This document shows positions 41,714 to 50,224 of a DNA stretch of 62,883 nt, in pieces (positions within the stretch are counted from its first letter, which is position 1; each line of letters opens with the position of its first letter). The translations under genes and the position numbers were made by a program. This DNA comes from Gammaproteobacteria bacterium. Lineage in GTDB: Bacteria > Pseudomonadota > Gammaproteobacteria > Eutrophobiales > Eutrophobiaceae. The notes below the pieces were generated by a model. The model did not search any database. It had not been told where the DNA came from and saw only the letters and a program-made list of their open reading frames with translations. Location of the stretch: contig JAPPLI010000026.1 in NCBI GenBank assembly GCA_028819495.1, forward strand, positions 1 through 62,883, read 5' to 3'.

Positions 41714-42826
41714 CTATTTCGTCAACCAGGCAGCGAACCGCTCGTTCATCTCGTCCTGGTTGTCGGCCCACCATTCCGGGTCTCGCACCACCGCATTAGC
41801 CATGTTCTGTGGTGCATTGGACAGGTGCGGATTAATATCAATGCCCGTCTCCAGGTGCTTGTCCACCAGCGCCAGGGATGAATGACGCAGAGGACCGTAA
41901 GATATGTATTTGGTCAGGTTGGCCATGGACTGCGTACTGGTCGCAAACGCGACAAATTGCCGGGCCAGTTCCAGTCTGGGCGTGCCGGCAACGATGACCT
42001 TGTAACCTCTATATTGAACCTGGCCATCCCAGACAATGGTCAGCGGTTGTTTTTCCAGCGCCCAGGCATTGAAAATGCGCCCGTTATAGGCCGTACTCAT
42101 CACAACCTCACCATCGGCCAGCAACTGTGGTGGCTGCGCGCCTGCTTCCCACCAGACTACCTCGTCCTTGATGGTATCCAGTTTACGGAAAGCGCGGTCA
42201 ATGCCTTCCGGGGTTGAGAGGACATCATATACCCGGTCCGTCGGCACCCCGTCAGCCACCAGGGCAAACTCCAGGTTCACGTTGGGCACCCGGCGCATAC
42301 CTCTGCGTCCCGGAAAGGTCTCAAGATCAAAGAAGTCAACCATAGTGGTGGGTTTGCGCCCGGGGAACATCGTTTCGTTATAGGCATACACCGTACCGGC
42401 CAGGGTATTTTCAATGCCGCACTCCATGTCGTAGCCATCCATAAAATCCTCTGCGGCCGGCGTGCCGTCCGGAGCCGGGGGGAGAGTTTCATAGTCCATT
42501 ATTTCCAACAGCCCCTCGTCACAACCCAACAAGGTATCCCCGTCTACCATATCGATCACGTCCCAGGTGATGTTACCGGCTTCAACCTGGGCCCGGACCT
42601 GGGCGAGGCCGCCATTATATTCATCCAGCTTGATTTGAATGCCCGTCTCTTCGACAAAGCGATCGTGATAGGCCTTGACGGAACTCCTGGCATAGGAGCC
42701 GCCCCAGGACACGACGGTGATGTACTTTTTCTCTTCCGCGCCCGCCGGCCCGGCAACATGGGACAGGATTACGGCCATGCCTGCCAGCATGAGGAGGAAT
42801 AGTGTTGGCGGCTTTCTGGGATACAC
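41714..42826 (-). CDS. Spermidine/putrescine-type ABC substrate-binding protein (orphan)
   Basis: A 370-residue periplasmic binding protein of the PotD/AfuA type. A signal peptide (PTLFLLMLAGMAVILSHVAG) is followed by KKYITVVSWGGSYARSSVKA and NITWDVIDMVDGDTLLGCDE. NAVVRDPEWWADNQDEMNER ends the C-terminal lobe. No permease or ATPase gene is adjacent. It precedes the monooxygenase gene with a 123-nt gap, so the ligand may be an amine or organic cation that the operon processes. Confidence 0.87.
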   Translation of the reverse strand: MYPRKPPTLFLLMLAGMAVILSHVAGPAGAEEKKYITVVSWGGSYARSSVKAYHDRFVEETGIQIKLDEYNGGLAQVRAQVEAGNITWDVIDMVDGDTLLGCDEGLLEIMDYETLPPAPDGTPAAEDFMDGYDMECGIENTLAGTVYAYNETMFPGRKPTTMVDFFDLETFPGRRGMRRVPNVNLEFALVADGVPTDRVYDVLSTPEGIDRAFRKLDTIKDEVVWWEAGAQPPQLLADGEVVMSTAYNGRIFNAWALEKQPLTIVWDGQVQYRGYKVIVAGTPRLELARQFVAFATSTQSMANLTKYISYGPLRHSSLALVDKHLETGIDINPHLSNAPQNMANAVVRDPEWWADNQDEMNERFAAWLTK

Positions 42827-42957
42827 AGGGTTTTACTCCTCTGGTTTGATACATTGAGTGATGAACTTGATGGAGTCTAACGCATCCTTGAATTTCATCC
42901 AGAAAATAGTTATATTCCGGTGTGATATTCAAGCTGTTGGATATCATTCGTTGTCAT

Positions 42958-43316
42958 GGGGGCGTACCTGGTTTCGACGCGGGTGCTGAATCCCAAGGGG
43001 CATGCCGAGGTGCAGATCACCTCGTTAATCCATCTGCAAACTTAAATAGTTGACGAAAAGTACAACTACGCTCTGGCTGCTTAAACGCCGGCCAGCCCCT
43101 GACTGAATTGTGCTTGTGCATTCAACTCAGGGGTCACAAACACAAGCTCGCGATGAAGTCCGTCCCGGGCGGATTCGCTAAATCTTAAGGGACTCGTTGC
43201 TTGCGTTCCCCTGCCGTTTCGGGTAACAGGCGATTAAATTTAAAGAGACGGCTAAGCATGTAGAACCGAAGGCTGATGGCTTGCGGACGCCGGTTCGACT
43301 CCGGCCGCCTCCACCA
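42958..43316 (+). ncRNA. ssrA: Transfer-messenger RNA (tmRNA, SsrA)
   Basis: A 359-nt tmRNA. The 5' end GGGGGCG pairs with CGCCTCC before ACCA at the 3' end, including the G3-U wobble used by alanyl-tRNA synthetase. The T-arm is CCGGTTCGACTCCGG. GCATGCCGAGG near the start is conserved. The tag reading frame (43052-43084) encodes DEKYNYALAA then TAA, preceded by the AATAGTT determinant. The usual gammaproteobacterial tag begins with Ala-Asn; here the first codon is GAC. It rescues stalled ribosomes with SmpB. Confidence 0.97.
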
Positions 43317-43461
43317 ATATTACGTACAGGGACGTAGCTGTCATTCCCCTCCATATCTACAATATATATGATGTATTTTATTTGCTATACAATTTAATCA
43401 TTGTTTTCAGATAATCTACAATAAATTTATTGTTTTTCACTGAAATACGATAAAAGTGTTG

Positions 43462-43467
43462 TATAAT
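43462..43467 (+). promoter_or_regulatory. Probable -10 box of the hipBA operon
   Basis: TATAAT in TGTTGTATAATTACG, 53 nt before the hipB ATG, in an AT-rich region. ATCTACAATA occurs twice upstream (43355 and 43414), a candidate site for HipB autoregulation. No clear -35 is seen, so this is tentative. Confidence 0.4.
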
Positions 43468-43519
43468 TACGATCAGACTACTAATATATTGTATCTGTTG
43501 AGTAACCTGGTCAGCCATC

Positions 43520-43855
43520 ATGAAAACATTGATTGAACTATCATCCGGGATCGGGAAGCGTCGCCGCGAGTTGGGTTTGAAGCAGTCGGACATGCTGATG
43601 AAAATCGGCATGTCACAGCAACAATACCAACGCGTTGAAGCCGGTCATGACATACGGGTTTCCACTCTTCTGCGCGTCCTTGAAGGGATGGGTATGGAAC
43701 TGCTGATAGCGCCCCGCGAGCAGGTTCGACACCTGGAAAACCTGCTGCGGCCCGGTGAGCATGACTATGACCTCAAGCCTGCCGATCCCGATTGGCAGGA
43801 TGAGGTCAAAGAATCCTCATGGTCCTCAATGTTGAAAGAATTCGAGGATGAATAA
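43520..43855 (+). CDS. hipB: HipB-like XRE antitoxin/transcriptional regulator
   Basis: A 111-residue protein with an XRE-type helix-turn-helix (IGKRRRELGLKQSDMLMKIG then MSQQQYQRVEAGHDIRVSTL). The acidic C-terminus (SMLKEFEDE) is typical of HipB-type antitoxins. It binds its own promoter and the HipA kinase. hipA starts 2 nt after its stop codon. Confidence 0.9.
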   Translation: MKTLIELSSGIGKRRRELGLKQSDMLMKIGMSQQQYQRVEAGHDIRVSTLLRVLEGMGMELLIAPREQVRHLENLLRPGEHDYDLKPADPDWQDEVKESSWSSMLKEFEDE

Positions 43856-43857
43856 CA

Positions 43858-45126
43858 ATGGAAACGGCGAACCGGGTAGTGGAATCCGTAGAAGCGTTGC
43901 GATTGACACTGCACGGACAGAGGGTCGGAATACTCACCCATTACACCGGCGGCAAGAATATCCTGACTTTTGATCCGGAATATAAGGCCTTGCGGGAACA
44001 GGACCGGCCTACACTGACTCTGACTCAAACAATAAACCCCAACTACCTGGACAGGGTGTTGGTAAGTTCCCAGAGAGTCCCGGCCGTCCTGTCCAACCTG
44101 TTGCCGGAAGGCGCGCTGCGGGAACTGCTATCCGGGGCATTGAAAATTCATCCTGCAAACGAATTTCCATTACTGGCATGGACCGGCAATAACCTGCCCG
44201 GGGCCCTCATTGCGGCGCCGGTGCCCGCCGGTGAGATTCCAGGATGGGCATTGTCAACTCGGAACCGCATTGAAGCGGTTCAAATTGACATTGCAGGAGG
44301 TGAGCCAGAGTTTTCACTGGCCGGTATCCAGATGAAATTTTCCACTATCCGGCAAGACGGACGGTACAACATCAGCGCTGAGTTGGGGGCTGATGACTGG
44401 ATCGTCAAAACACCGTCCACTCTTCACCGGAACGTTCCGGAGAACGAATACAGCGCCATGAAACTGGCCGAATCAATCGGCGTTGATATCCCCGAGACAA
44501 CTCTCATTTCCCTGGACACGCTGGATAACCTGCCTTCAATCCAGTTGCCGGACGAGACTCATGCCTACGCCATCCGCCGTTTCGACCGTAGCGCCAAGGA
44601 GCGTATCCATACGGAAGACTTCGCCCAGGTATTTGAGTTTTTCGCCCACGATAAGTATGGAAAGGCCAATTACGAACAGGTCGCTAACGCACTGTATCGT
44701 TATGGCGCGGGCGGATTGGCAGATATCCAGCAGATGGCCCGGCGCCTCCTGGCGAATATCCTGCTGGCTAACGGCGATGCCCACTTGAAGAACTGGACCC
44801 TGATTTATCCCGATGCCGTCAACCCGACACTGGCGCCGGCTTACGACATCGTGTCGACGCTGCCGTACGTCCCGGGCGAAACCGGCATCGCATTAAACCT
44901 TGGCAAAGAGAAAAAATGGTACTCCATCAGCCTCAAAGCCTTTCAGACCTGGAGTGAGAGGATAGGCGTTCCGTGGCCTGCGGTAAAAGTGCACTTGCTC
45001 GATGCCCTGACAGCAGCCCGCGACCAGTGGCCGGGTATGTTGCAGGACCTGCCCATGCATGAACTGCACAAGGAAGTCCTGAGATCCCACTGGTCGAAAC
45101 TCTCAGCAGATTTTAAATTGCTGTAA
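43858..45126 (+). CDS. hipA: HipA-family serine/threonine kinase toxin
   Basis: A 422-residue HipA protein. The N-terminal subdomain (HYTGGKNILTFDPEY) and the kinase core are complete: EYSAMKLAESIGVDIPETTL, YAIRRFDR, the catalytic loop ANGDAHLKNWTLIYPD and the metal-binding APAYDIVSTLPY. E. coli HipA phosphorylates glutamyl-tRNA synthetase, causing growth arrest; whether this copy shares that target is unknown. It forms an operon with hipB. Confidence 0.92.
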   Translation: METANRVVESVEALRLTLHGQRVGILTHYTGGKNILTFDPEYKALREQDRPTLTLTQTINPNYLDRVLVSSQRVPAVLSNLLPEGALRELLSGALKIHPANEFPLLAWTGNNLPGALIAAPVPAGEIPGWALSTRNRIEAVQIDIAGGEPEFSLAGIQMKFSTIRQDGRYNISAELGADDWIVKTPSTLHRNVPENEYSAMKLAESIGVDIPETTLISLDTLDNLPSIQLPDETHAYAIRRFDRSAKERIHTEDFAQVFEFFAHDKYGKANYEQVANALYRYGAGGLADIQQMARRLLANILLANGDAHLKNWTLIYPDAVNPTLAPAYDIVSTLPYVPGETGIALNLGKEKKWYSISLKAFQTWSERIGVPWPAVKVHLLDALTAARDQWPGMLQDLPMHELHKEVLRSHWSKLSADFKLL

Positions 45127-45130
45127 CGAT

Positions 45131-45613
45131 TTAAATGTACATCATGATGCTGTCCAGCGGGGCGTCTGCGTTGAGCAGGTCGACGCGCTTGGACTTTATT
45201 TTCAGGCCCTCCCCTGTCCGTACCAAGCGCCAGGTGACGGCGCCGGCATAGGTGTCCTGTTTGCGGTGATGGATGACGGCAATAACGTCGGCCCTGACGA
45301 TAATGTCGCCGGCAGGTCCCGCCGGAAAGTCGATGTCCGGTTCCGACAGGATGCGCACCGAACGTACTTCATGCTGCATGGACGGCGATAACGGGTTGTG
45401 CAGGTTGTACCGGCGCATTTCCATCAGGGCGCGGTTGTCGTAGACCAGGGAATCGTGCTGTTCGGGGTCGGTCTGCGCCCGTTCCAGGGGCATCCAGTAA
45501 TAGCCGTCTTCGGTGAACAGGGAGATCCAGGTTTCCAGGTCCGCTTCGTTCAGGCAGCGGGTCTCCAGGCGGATCAGGTCCCTGATTCCGTTCTGTAATT
45601 TGTCTCCCGCCAT
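45131..45613 (-). CDS. Aromatic-ring-hydroxylating dioxygenase beta subunit
   Basis: A 160-residue SnoaL/NTF2-fold small subunit. LETRCLNEADLETWISLFTE, YWMPLERAQTDPEQ and RSVRILSEP-like (VRSVRILSEPDIDFP) match beta subunits of ring-hydroxylating dioxygenases. It has a structural role in the alpha3-beta3 hexamer. It lies 1 nt after the alpha subunit gene. Confidence 0.9.
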   Translation of the reverse strand: MAGDKLQNGIRDLIRLETRCLNEADLETWISLFTEDGYYWMPLERAQTDPEQHDSLVYDNRALMEMRRYNLHNPLSPSMQHEVRSVRILSEPDIDFPAGPAGDIIVRADVIAVIHHRKQDTYAGAVTWRLVRTGEGLKIKSKRVDLLNADAPLDSIMMYI

Positions 45614-45614
45614 T

Positions 45615-46928
45615 TCAGGTCATGTATTCAAGCCATGCGGCATACTGGTTGCGCAGCGTCATGTCGCTGGTGCCCGTAGCCGTTACCTTGTCCCCGTCCC
45701 GTTGTTCCCTGCCGTGGTGGCGGTGCATGTCTATCCATTCAATGGCGCCGGCTTCGGCGCTCTCCTGTATGCGGAGATAGCATTCCAGGTCATCCGGGCC
45801 TACCATCGATGCCGGGGAGTTGATCAGGCGCGAATAGCGCAGGGTGCGCTCCAGCATGTTCGGCGGCGCCCCTTTCAGCCTGAACGTCCAGGACTCGATG
45901 ATGGTCTCGTTCACCGAAACGGGTATGACCACGCGTACGGACTGTATATTGTCGCGTATCGTGCAGGACGGGTAGATCAGGCCGTTGTGGCGGTTGAACG
46001 AGAGAATCTCCCCGGTGCGCTCCCTGCCGTAGGCCTGTTCCATCGCCTCCAGGTAATCGGGATAGACCTGGTAGTGGCTGAAAATGCTTATCCCGCCACC
46101 CATGTAACCGTGCCCGTGCGGCAACCCGACAAATCCCATCTCGTCAAAGAAGTCATAGGAACCGCCGAACGGGGCTATCACTTCCGCTTCCGGCAGCGGC
46201 GCATGGTCGGGCGGAAGCTGCTCCTTGTATTGCCTTACCGCGTCACTGGTGCCGGCATGGGCCACCATGGGGTGCATGGCGTCATGCAGGTTCTCGGTGA
46301 AGAACTTCCAATTGACCGGGTGGCGATACCGGTGGCAGGTCTTACCGGATACTTCCACGGCGCCTTCCGGCGCCCGGTCCACCATGTTGTCTATGGTGTT
46401 GCGCATGTCTCCGAGGAAATCGGGGAGGTCGGGGCCCGTCGCGGACAGTGAGGCGAACACGAAGCCGCGGTACTGCCCTGTACGCGCTACCCGGGGCATG
46501 CCGAATTCAGCCGCGTCGCTGTCGAAACCCACGTCCCGGTAGCCGGCGGGGCTCGGCTGTGAGCGCAAGGCGCCATCGGTCCGGTAGGTCCAGCCATGAT
46601 AGGGGCACTTGAATATTCCGTCAGCGCGACCGCTGCGGGCCTCGCAGACCTGCGCGCCCCGGTGCCCGCAGCGGTTCACCAGCACGTTGATGTCCCTGCC
46701 GTTCATGTCCCTGACCATGATGACGGGAGTCAGCCCGATGGTCGTGGTGAGATAATCTCCGGCAGACTTGACCTGGCTTTCATGGCCGACGTAAATCCAG
46801 GCCTGCCTCCAGATCCGCTCCATTTCCAGTTTGAAGATTTCTTCCCTGACATAGACATCCCGGTGCACGCGTGCGGGATCGATGAGGGACTTCAGGGCTT
46901 CCGCCGTGTTGCAGGGTTTGTTTGGCAT
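45615..46928 (-). CDS. Rieske-type ring-hydroxylating dioxygenase alpha subunit
   Basis: A 437-residue catalytic subunit. The Rieske [2Fe-2S] ligands are Cys87/His89 (VNRCGHRGAQVCEA) and Cys108/His111 (FKCPYHGWTYR). The mononuclear iron site is in WKFFTENLHDAMHPMVAH near residue 215. The enzyme would use ferredoxin/reductase electrons to hydroxylate an aromatic or related substrate. No reductase or ferredoxin gene is adjacent. The substrate is not predictable from sequence alone. Confidence 0.92.
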   Translation of the reverse strand: MPNKPCNTAEALKSLIDPARVHRDVYVREEIFKLEMERIWRQAWIYVGHESQVKSAGDYLTTTIGLTPVIMVRDMNGRDINVLVNRCGHRGAQVCEARSGRADGIFKCPYHGWTYRTDGALRSQPSPAGYRDVGFDSDAAEFGMPRVARTGQYRGFVFASLSATGPDLPDFLGDMRNTIDNMVDRAPEGAVEVSGKTCHRYRHPVNWKFFTENLHDAMHPMVAHAGTSDAVRQYKEQLPPDHAPLPEAEVIAPFGGSYDFFDEMGFVGLPHGHGYMGGGISIFSHYQVYPDYLEAMEQAYGRERTGEILSFNRHNGLIYPSCTIRDNIQSVRVVIPVSVNETIIESWTFRLKGAPPNMLERTLRYSRLINSPASMVGPDDLECYLRIQESAEAGAIEWIDMHRHHGREQRDGDKVTATGTSDMTLRNQYAAWLEYMT

Positions 46929-46967
46929 GTGCGATAGGTTAGCAGAATTATGGATTGGTGGATATTT

Positions 46968-47037
46968 GGGGTCAGAGTAAAAATTCTAACGAATTTCTTA
47001 CTCTGACCCCGGAGACTTCGGCATTTACTCTGACCCC
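46968..47037. repeat. GGGGTCAGAG hairpin repeat, copy 10 (one and a half units)
   Basis: A 43-nt hairpin (interior TTCTAACGAATTTC) and an extra right arm ATTTACTCTGACCCC ending at 47037. It lies between the ribosomal operon terminator and the dioxygenase alpha gene. Confidence 0.9.
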
Positions 47038-47057
47038 GGAGATTTTCCGTAAAACAA

Positions 47058-47080
47058 AAAGCCGGACAATGTCCGGCTTT
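47058..47080 (-). terminator. Rho-independent terminator after rplQ
   Basis: A 10-bp stem AAAGCCGGAC-AAT-GTCCGGCTTT. On the minus strand it is followed by TTGTTTTAC, making a U-rich tail. It ends the long ribosomal transcript 28 nt past the rplQ stop. Confidence 0.88.
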
Positions 47081-47108
47081 GAGTTGTTACCACTTTATAA
47101 TTTTTATA

Positions 47109-47507
47109 TCAACTTTCCGTGTTGTTATTATTTTCTTCCGAACTCGTTACCGGCCGGTCAACCAGTTCCACGATGGCCATCGGCGCCTTGTCGCCGACCC
47201 GGAAACCGCATTTCAGTATGCGCAGGTAACCGCCCGGCCTGCTCTTGTAGCGCGGTCCCAGTTCATTAAACAGTTTTGTCACCGAGGGCCTGTCCCGCAG
47301 GCGGGCGAATGCCGTCCTGCGCCTGGCTACGGAATCCGTTTTTGCAAGTGTGATCAACGGTTCGGCCACGCGCCGCAGTTCCTTTGCCTTGGCCAGGGTG
47401 GTCTTGATCACTTCATGACGTACCAGCGAAACGGCCATATTACGGAACATGGCAGTACGGTGACTGCTGTTCCGGTTCAGTTTCCGCCCGCTTTCTCTAT
47501 GTCGCAT
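47109..47507 (-). CDS. rplQ: 50S ribosomal protein L17
   Basis: A 132-residue L17: [20 protein letters not shown] at the start and the central [23 protein letters not shown] region ([20 protein letters not shown]). It lines the polypeptide exit side of the large subunit. It is the last gene of the alpha operon, 18 nt after rpoA, and is followed by a strong terminator. Length is usual for gammaproteobacteria. Confidence 0.97.
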   Translation of the reverse strand: MRHRESGRKLNRNSSHRTAMFRNMAVSLVRHEVIKTTLAKAKELRRVAEPLITLAKTDSVARRRTAFARLRDRPSVTKLFNELGPRYKSRPGGYLRILKCGFRVGDKAPMAIVELVDRPVTSSEENNNNTES

Positions 47508-47525
47508 GTCGAATCCCCGCCGCTA

Positions 47526-48542
47526 TCAGTGTGATATCACCGACATTTCCCTTTCCTCGTACAGGTCGGAAGGGGGCCAGTTCTCCAGTCTCATACCCAG
47601 CGAGAGGCCGCGGGAGGCGAGCACGTCCTTGATTTCAGTCAGGGATTTCTTGCCCAGGTTCGGGGTCTTCAATAATTCCATTTCCGTGCGCTGGATAAGG
47701 TCGCCGATGTAATAGATGCTTTCCGCCTTCAGGCAGTTTGCTGAACGCACCGTGAGTTCCAGGTCGTCGACAGGACGCAGCAGGATGGGGTCGATTTCCG
47801 GTTCGTCACTCACTATCGGAGTTTCCTCCGTTTGCTCGGCTTCCAGGTCAACAAAAATAGACAACTGGTTGCGCAGGATGAGCGCCGCTTCCTTGATGGC
47901 TTCTTCCGGGTCTATGGTGCCGTTCGTTTCCACCTCCAGGATCAGCTTGTCCAGGTCGGTCTGTTGTTCCACGCGGGCGCTCTGCACGTCATATGAAACG
48001 CGTTTAACCGGACTGAACGAGGCATCGAGTTTCAGCCGGCCTATGCTCTGTCCGATATCATCATCCGGACTGCCGACTATGACGGGGCGATACCCGCGCC
48101 CGCGCTCAACGATGATACTCATGTTCAATTCACCGGCACGGGTGAGATGGGCGATCAGGTGATCCGGGTTCGCGATCTCCACGTCGTGATCCAGCTTGAT
48201 GTCACCTGCCTTGACTTCACCCGGCCCCGTCTTGTTCAAGGACAGGGTAACGTCATCCCTGGCATGCAGGCTGATCGCCAGTTCCTTCAGGTTGAGCAGG
48301 ATATCCGTAACATCCTCGTGCACGCCGTCTATGGTCGTGTATTCATGCAGCACGCCGTCTATTTCCACTTCGGTCACTGCGCAACCGGACATGGACGACA
48401 ATAAAACGCGCCGCAGGGCATTGCCCAGGGTATGTCCGAAACCGCGGTTTAACGGTTCTATGGTTATTTTCGCCAGCGTTGCATTGATGTTTTCCACATC
48501 AACCCGGCGCGGCTTTAATAATTCACTGAATGTAGAGGGCAT
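47526..48542 (-). CDS. rpoA: RNA polymerase alpha subunit
   Basis: A 338-residue alpha subunit. The N-terminal assembly domain has [20 protein letters not shown] (about residues 30-49), and the C-terminal domain has [20 protein letters not shown] then [19 protein letters not shown], which contacts UP elements and activators. Linker near residues 235-250 is normal. It lies between rpsD and rplQ in the alpha operon. Confidence 0.98.
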   Translation of the reverse strand: MPSTFSELLKPRRVDVENINATLAKITIEPLNRGFGHTLGNALRRVLLSSMSGCAVTEVEIDGVLHEYTTIDGVHEDVTDILLNLKELAISLHARDDVTLSLNKTGPGEVKAGDIKLDHDVEIANPDHLIAHLTRAGELNMSIIVERGRGYRPVIVGSPDDDIGQSIGRLKLDASFSPVKRVSYDVQSARVEQQTDLDKLILEVETNGTIDPEEAIKEAALILRNQLSIFVDLEAEQTEETPIVSDEPEIDPILLRPVDDLELTVRSANCLKAESIYYIGDLIQRTEMELLKTPNLGKKSLTEIKDVLASRGLSLGMRLENWPPSDLYEEREMSVISH

Positions 48543-48563
48543 AGATATTCTTCCTGTAGCTGC

Positions 48564-49184
48564 TTACTTGGAATAAAGTTCTACTACTAACTGTTCGTTT
48601 ATATCCGATGGTAATTCACCGCGCTCAGGCATGGACTTAAATGTTCCCGCCATCTTCTTGGGGTCGACGTCGACCCATTCGGGAAACCCGATTTGTTCCG
48701 CGACGTTAAGCGAATCCTGAATACGCAGTTGCTTCTTGCTCTTTTCCCTGATCTCAATCTTGTCCTCCGGATTGACCTGGTAAGACGGAATGTTCACGGA
48801 CTGTCCGTTCACGAGCACCGATTTGTGGCTTACCAGTTGTCTGGCTTCGTTGCGCGTACAGCCAAATCCCATCCTGAACACCACGTTGTCCAGGCGGCAT
48901 TCGAGGATCTGCAACAGGTTCTCACCGGTAGAACCCCTGCGCCTTACTGCTTCCTTGTAATAGCGGCGGAACTGTTTTTCCAGCACCCCGTAAATACGCC
49001 GCAGTTTCTGTTTTTCCCTGAGTTGCACGGCATAGTCCGACAGCCTCTTGGACCTCATCCCGTGCTCTCCGGGCGGCTTGTCAATCTGGCACTTGGATTC
49101 AATCGGCCGGGCGCGGCTTTTCAGGAACAGGTCAACGCCTTCACGCCGACTCAGCTTGCATTTGGGTCCGAGATAACGAGCCAT
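48564..49184 (-). CDS. rpsD: 30S ribosomal protein S4
   Basis: A 206-residue S4, starting [20 protein letters not shown] and carrying the S4 RNA-binding domain ([20 protein letters not shown]). It starts 30S assembly and, in E. coli, represses translation of the alpha operon. Position between rpsK and rpoA is standard. Confidence 0.98.
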   Translation of the reverse strand: MARYLGPKCKLSRREGVDLFLKSRARPIESKCQIDKPPGEHGMRSKRLSDYAVQLREKQKLRRIYGVLEKQFRRYYKEAVRRRGSTGENLLQILECRLDNVVFRMGFGCTRNEARQLVSHKSVLVNGQSVNIPSYQVNPEDKIEIREKSKKQLRIQDSLNVAEQIGFPEWVDVDPKKMAGTFKSMPERGELPSDINEQLVVELYSK

Positions 49185-49193
49185 ATATCCTCC

Positions 49194-49580
49194 CTAGACG
49201 CGCCTTTTTTTCGGCGGACGGCAACCATTATGAGGAATAGGCGTCACGTCGTTGATATTGGTGATCTTGTAGCCCAACGCATTCAATGCGCGTACCGCCG
49301 ATTCCCGTCCCGGTCCCGGACCCTTGATATTCACGTCCAGGTTCTTCATGCCGAATTCCTTTGCCACTTCACCCACTTTCTGTGCCGCGATCTGCGCCGC
49401 AAACGGTGTGCTCTTGCGCGAACCGCGGAAGCCGCTGCCGCCGGCTGTTGCCCATGCAAGGGTATTCCCCTGCCTGTCGGTAATATTGATGATGGTATTG
49501 TTAAAAGACGCATGGACATGCGCGATACCATCCACTACCGTTTTCTTGACCTTCTTTCTGGTACCTCTCGGTTTAGCCAT
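49194..49580 (-). CDS. rpsK: 30S ribosomal protein S11
   Basis: A 128-residue S11: [20 protein letters not shown] near the N-terminus, and [20 protein letters not shown] then [15 protein letters not shown] at the end. It belongs to the 30S platform. It lies 16 nt after rpsM and 9 nt before rpsD. Confidence 0.98.
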   Translation of the reverse strand: MAKPRGTRKKVKKTVVDGIAHVHASFNNTIINITDRQGNTLAWATAGGSGFRGSRKSTPFAAQIAAQKVGEVAKEFGMKNLDVNIKGPGPGRESAVRALNALGYKITNINDVTPIPHNGCRPPKKRRV

Positions 49581-49596
49581 TCACTCTCTCTTCGTG

Positions 49597-49953
49597 TTAT
49601 TTCTTGATGATGCGGCGCGGCCCTTTACGCGTTCTGGCGTTGGTGCGGGTACGCTGGCCGCGCAAGGGCAGTCCGCGGCGGTGGCGGATACCCCGGTACG
49701 AGCCCAGGTCCATCAGGCGTTTGATATTCATGGACACATCCCTGCGCAAATCGCCTTCCAGTTCGTAATTGGTGACCTCCGCCCGCAACAGGTCAAGCTG
49801 ATCTTCGCTGAGCGCCGACACCTTGACATCAGGTTCTATTCCTGTTGCGGAACAGATCTTCCGGGCGGTAGTACTGCCTATCCCGTAAATATGGGTCAGG
49901 GATATGCTGATATGCTTTTGATCCGGAATATTTACGCCTGCTATACGGGCCAT
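49597..49953 (-). CDS. rpsM: 30S ribosomal protein S13
   Basis: A 118-residue S13: [20 protein letters not shown] at the start and [20 protein letters not shown] in the C-terminal tail, which reaches the decoding site and touches P-site tRNA. It is normally about 50-200 nt after rpmJ; here the gap is 142 nt and holds two hairpin repeats. Confidence 0.98.
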   Translation of the reverse strand: MARIAGVNIPDQKHISISLTHIYGIGSTTARKICSATGIEPDVKVSALSEDQLDLLRAEVTNYELEGDLRRDVSMNIKRLMDLGSYRGIRHRRGLPLRGQRTRTNARTRKGPRRIIKK

Positions 49954-49974
49954 CTGTTTTCTCTCTGTTGAAAA

Positions 49975-49999
49975 GGGGACAGAATTGAATTCTGTCCCC
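49975..49999. repeat. GGGGACAGA...TCTGTCCCC palindrome, copy 3
   Basis: A 25-nt palindrome GGGGACAGAATT-G-AATTCTGTCCCC between rpmJ and rpsM, 21 nt upstream of the rpsM start codon, within the ribosomal operon. Confidence 0.93.
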
Positions 50000-50007
50000 G
50001 GATATCA

Positions 50008-50075
50008 GGGGTCAGAGTAAAATTATTCGAAATCCGGCGTTTGAGCATAGATCCCGACGATTTTACTCTGACCCC
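50008..50075. repeat. GGGGTCAGAG hairpin repeat, copy 11
   Basis: A 68-nt long-spacer unit: GGGGTCAGAGTAAAAT at the left and ATTTTACTCTGACCCC at the right. It lies directly after rpmJ inside the ribosomal operon, next to the 49975 palindrome. Confidence 0.93.
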
Positions 50076-50095
50076 ATAAATTGATGCCATACGGT

Positions 50096-50209
50096 TCACC
50101 CCTGTCTCTGCTTGTGGCGCGGGTCCGAACAGATCACCCGGACACTTCCCCGCCTGCGAATAATGCGGCAGTTACGGCAGATCTTTTTTACTGAAGCCCT
50201 GACTTTCAT
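50096..50209 (-). CDS. rpmJ: 50S ribosomal protein L36
   Basis: A 37-residue L36: [20 protein letters not shown] then [13 protein letters not shown]. Cys11, Cys14, Cys27 and His32 form the zinc site, so this is the zinc-containing (C+) form. It lies 15 nt after secY, as in most bacteria. Confidence 0.96.
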   Translation of the reverse strand: MKVRASVKKICRNCRIIRRRGSVRVICSDPRHKQRQG

Positions 50210-50224
50210 TTCTTCACTCTCCCG

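Noticed and set aside
43378..43611. Minus-strand 77-codon frame before hipB
   Set aside because: It overlaps the hipB start and the probable hipBA promoter, and the translation has no family resemblance.
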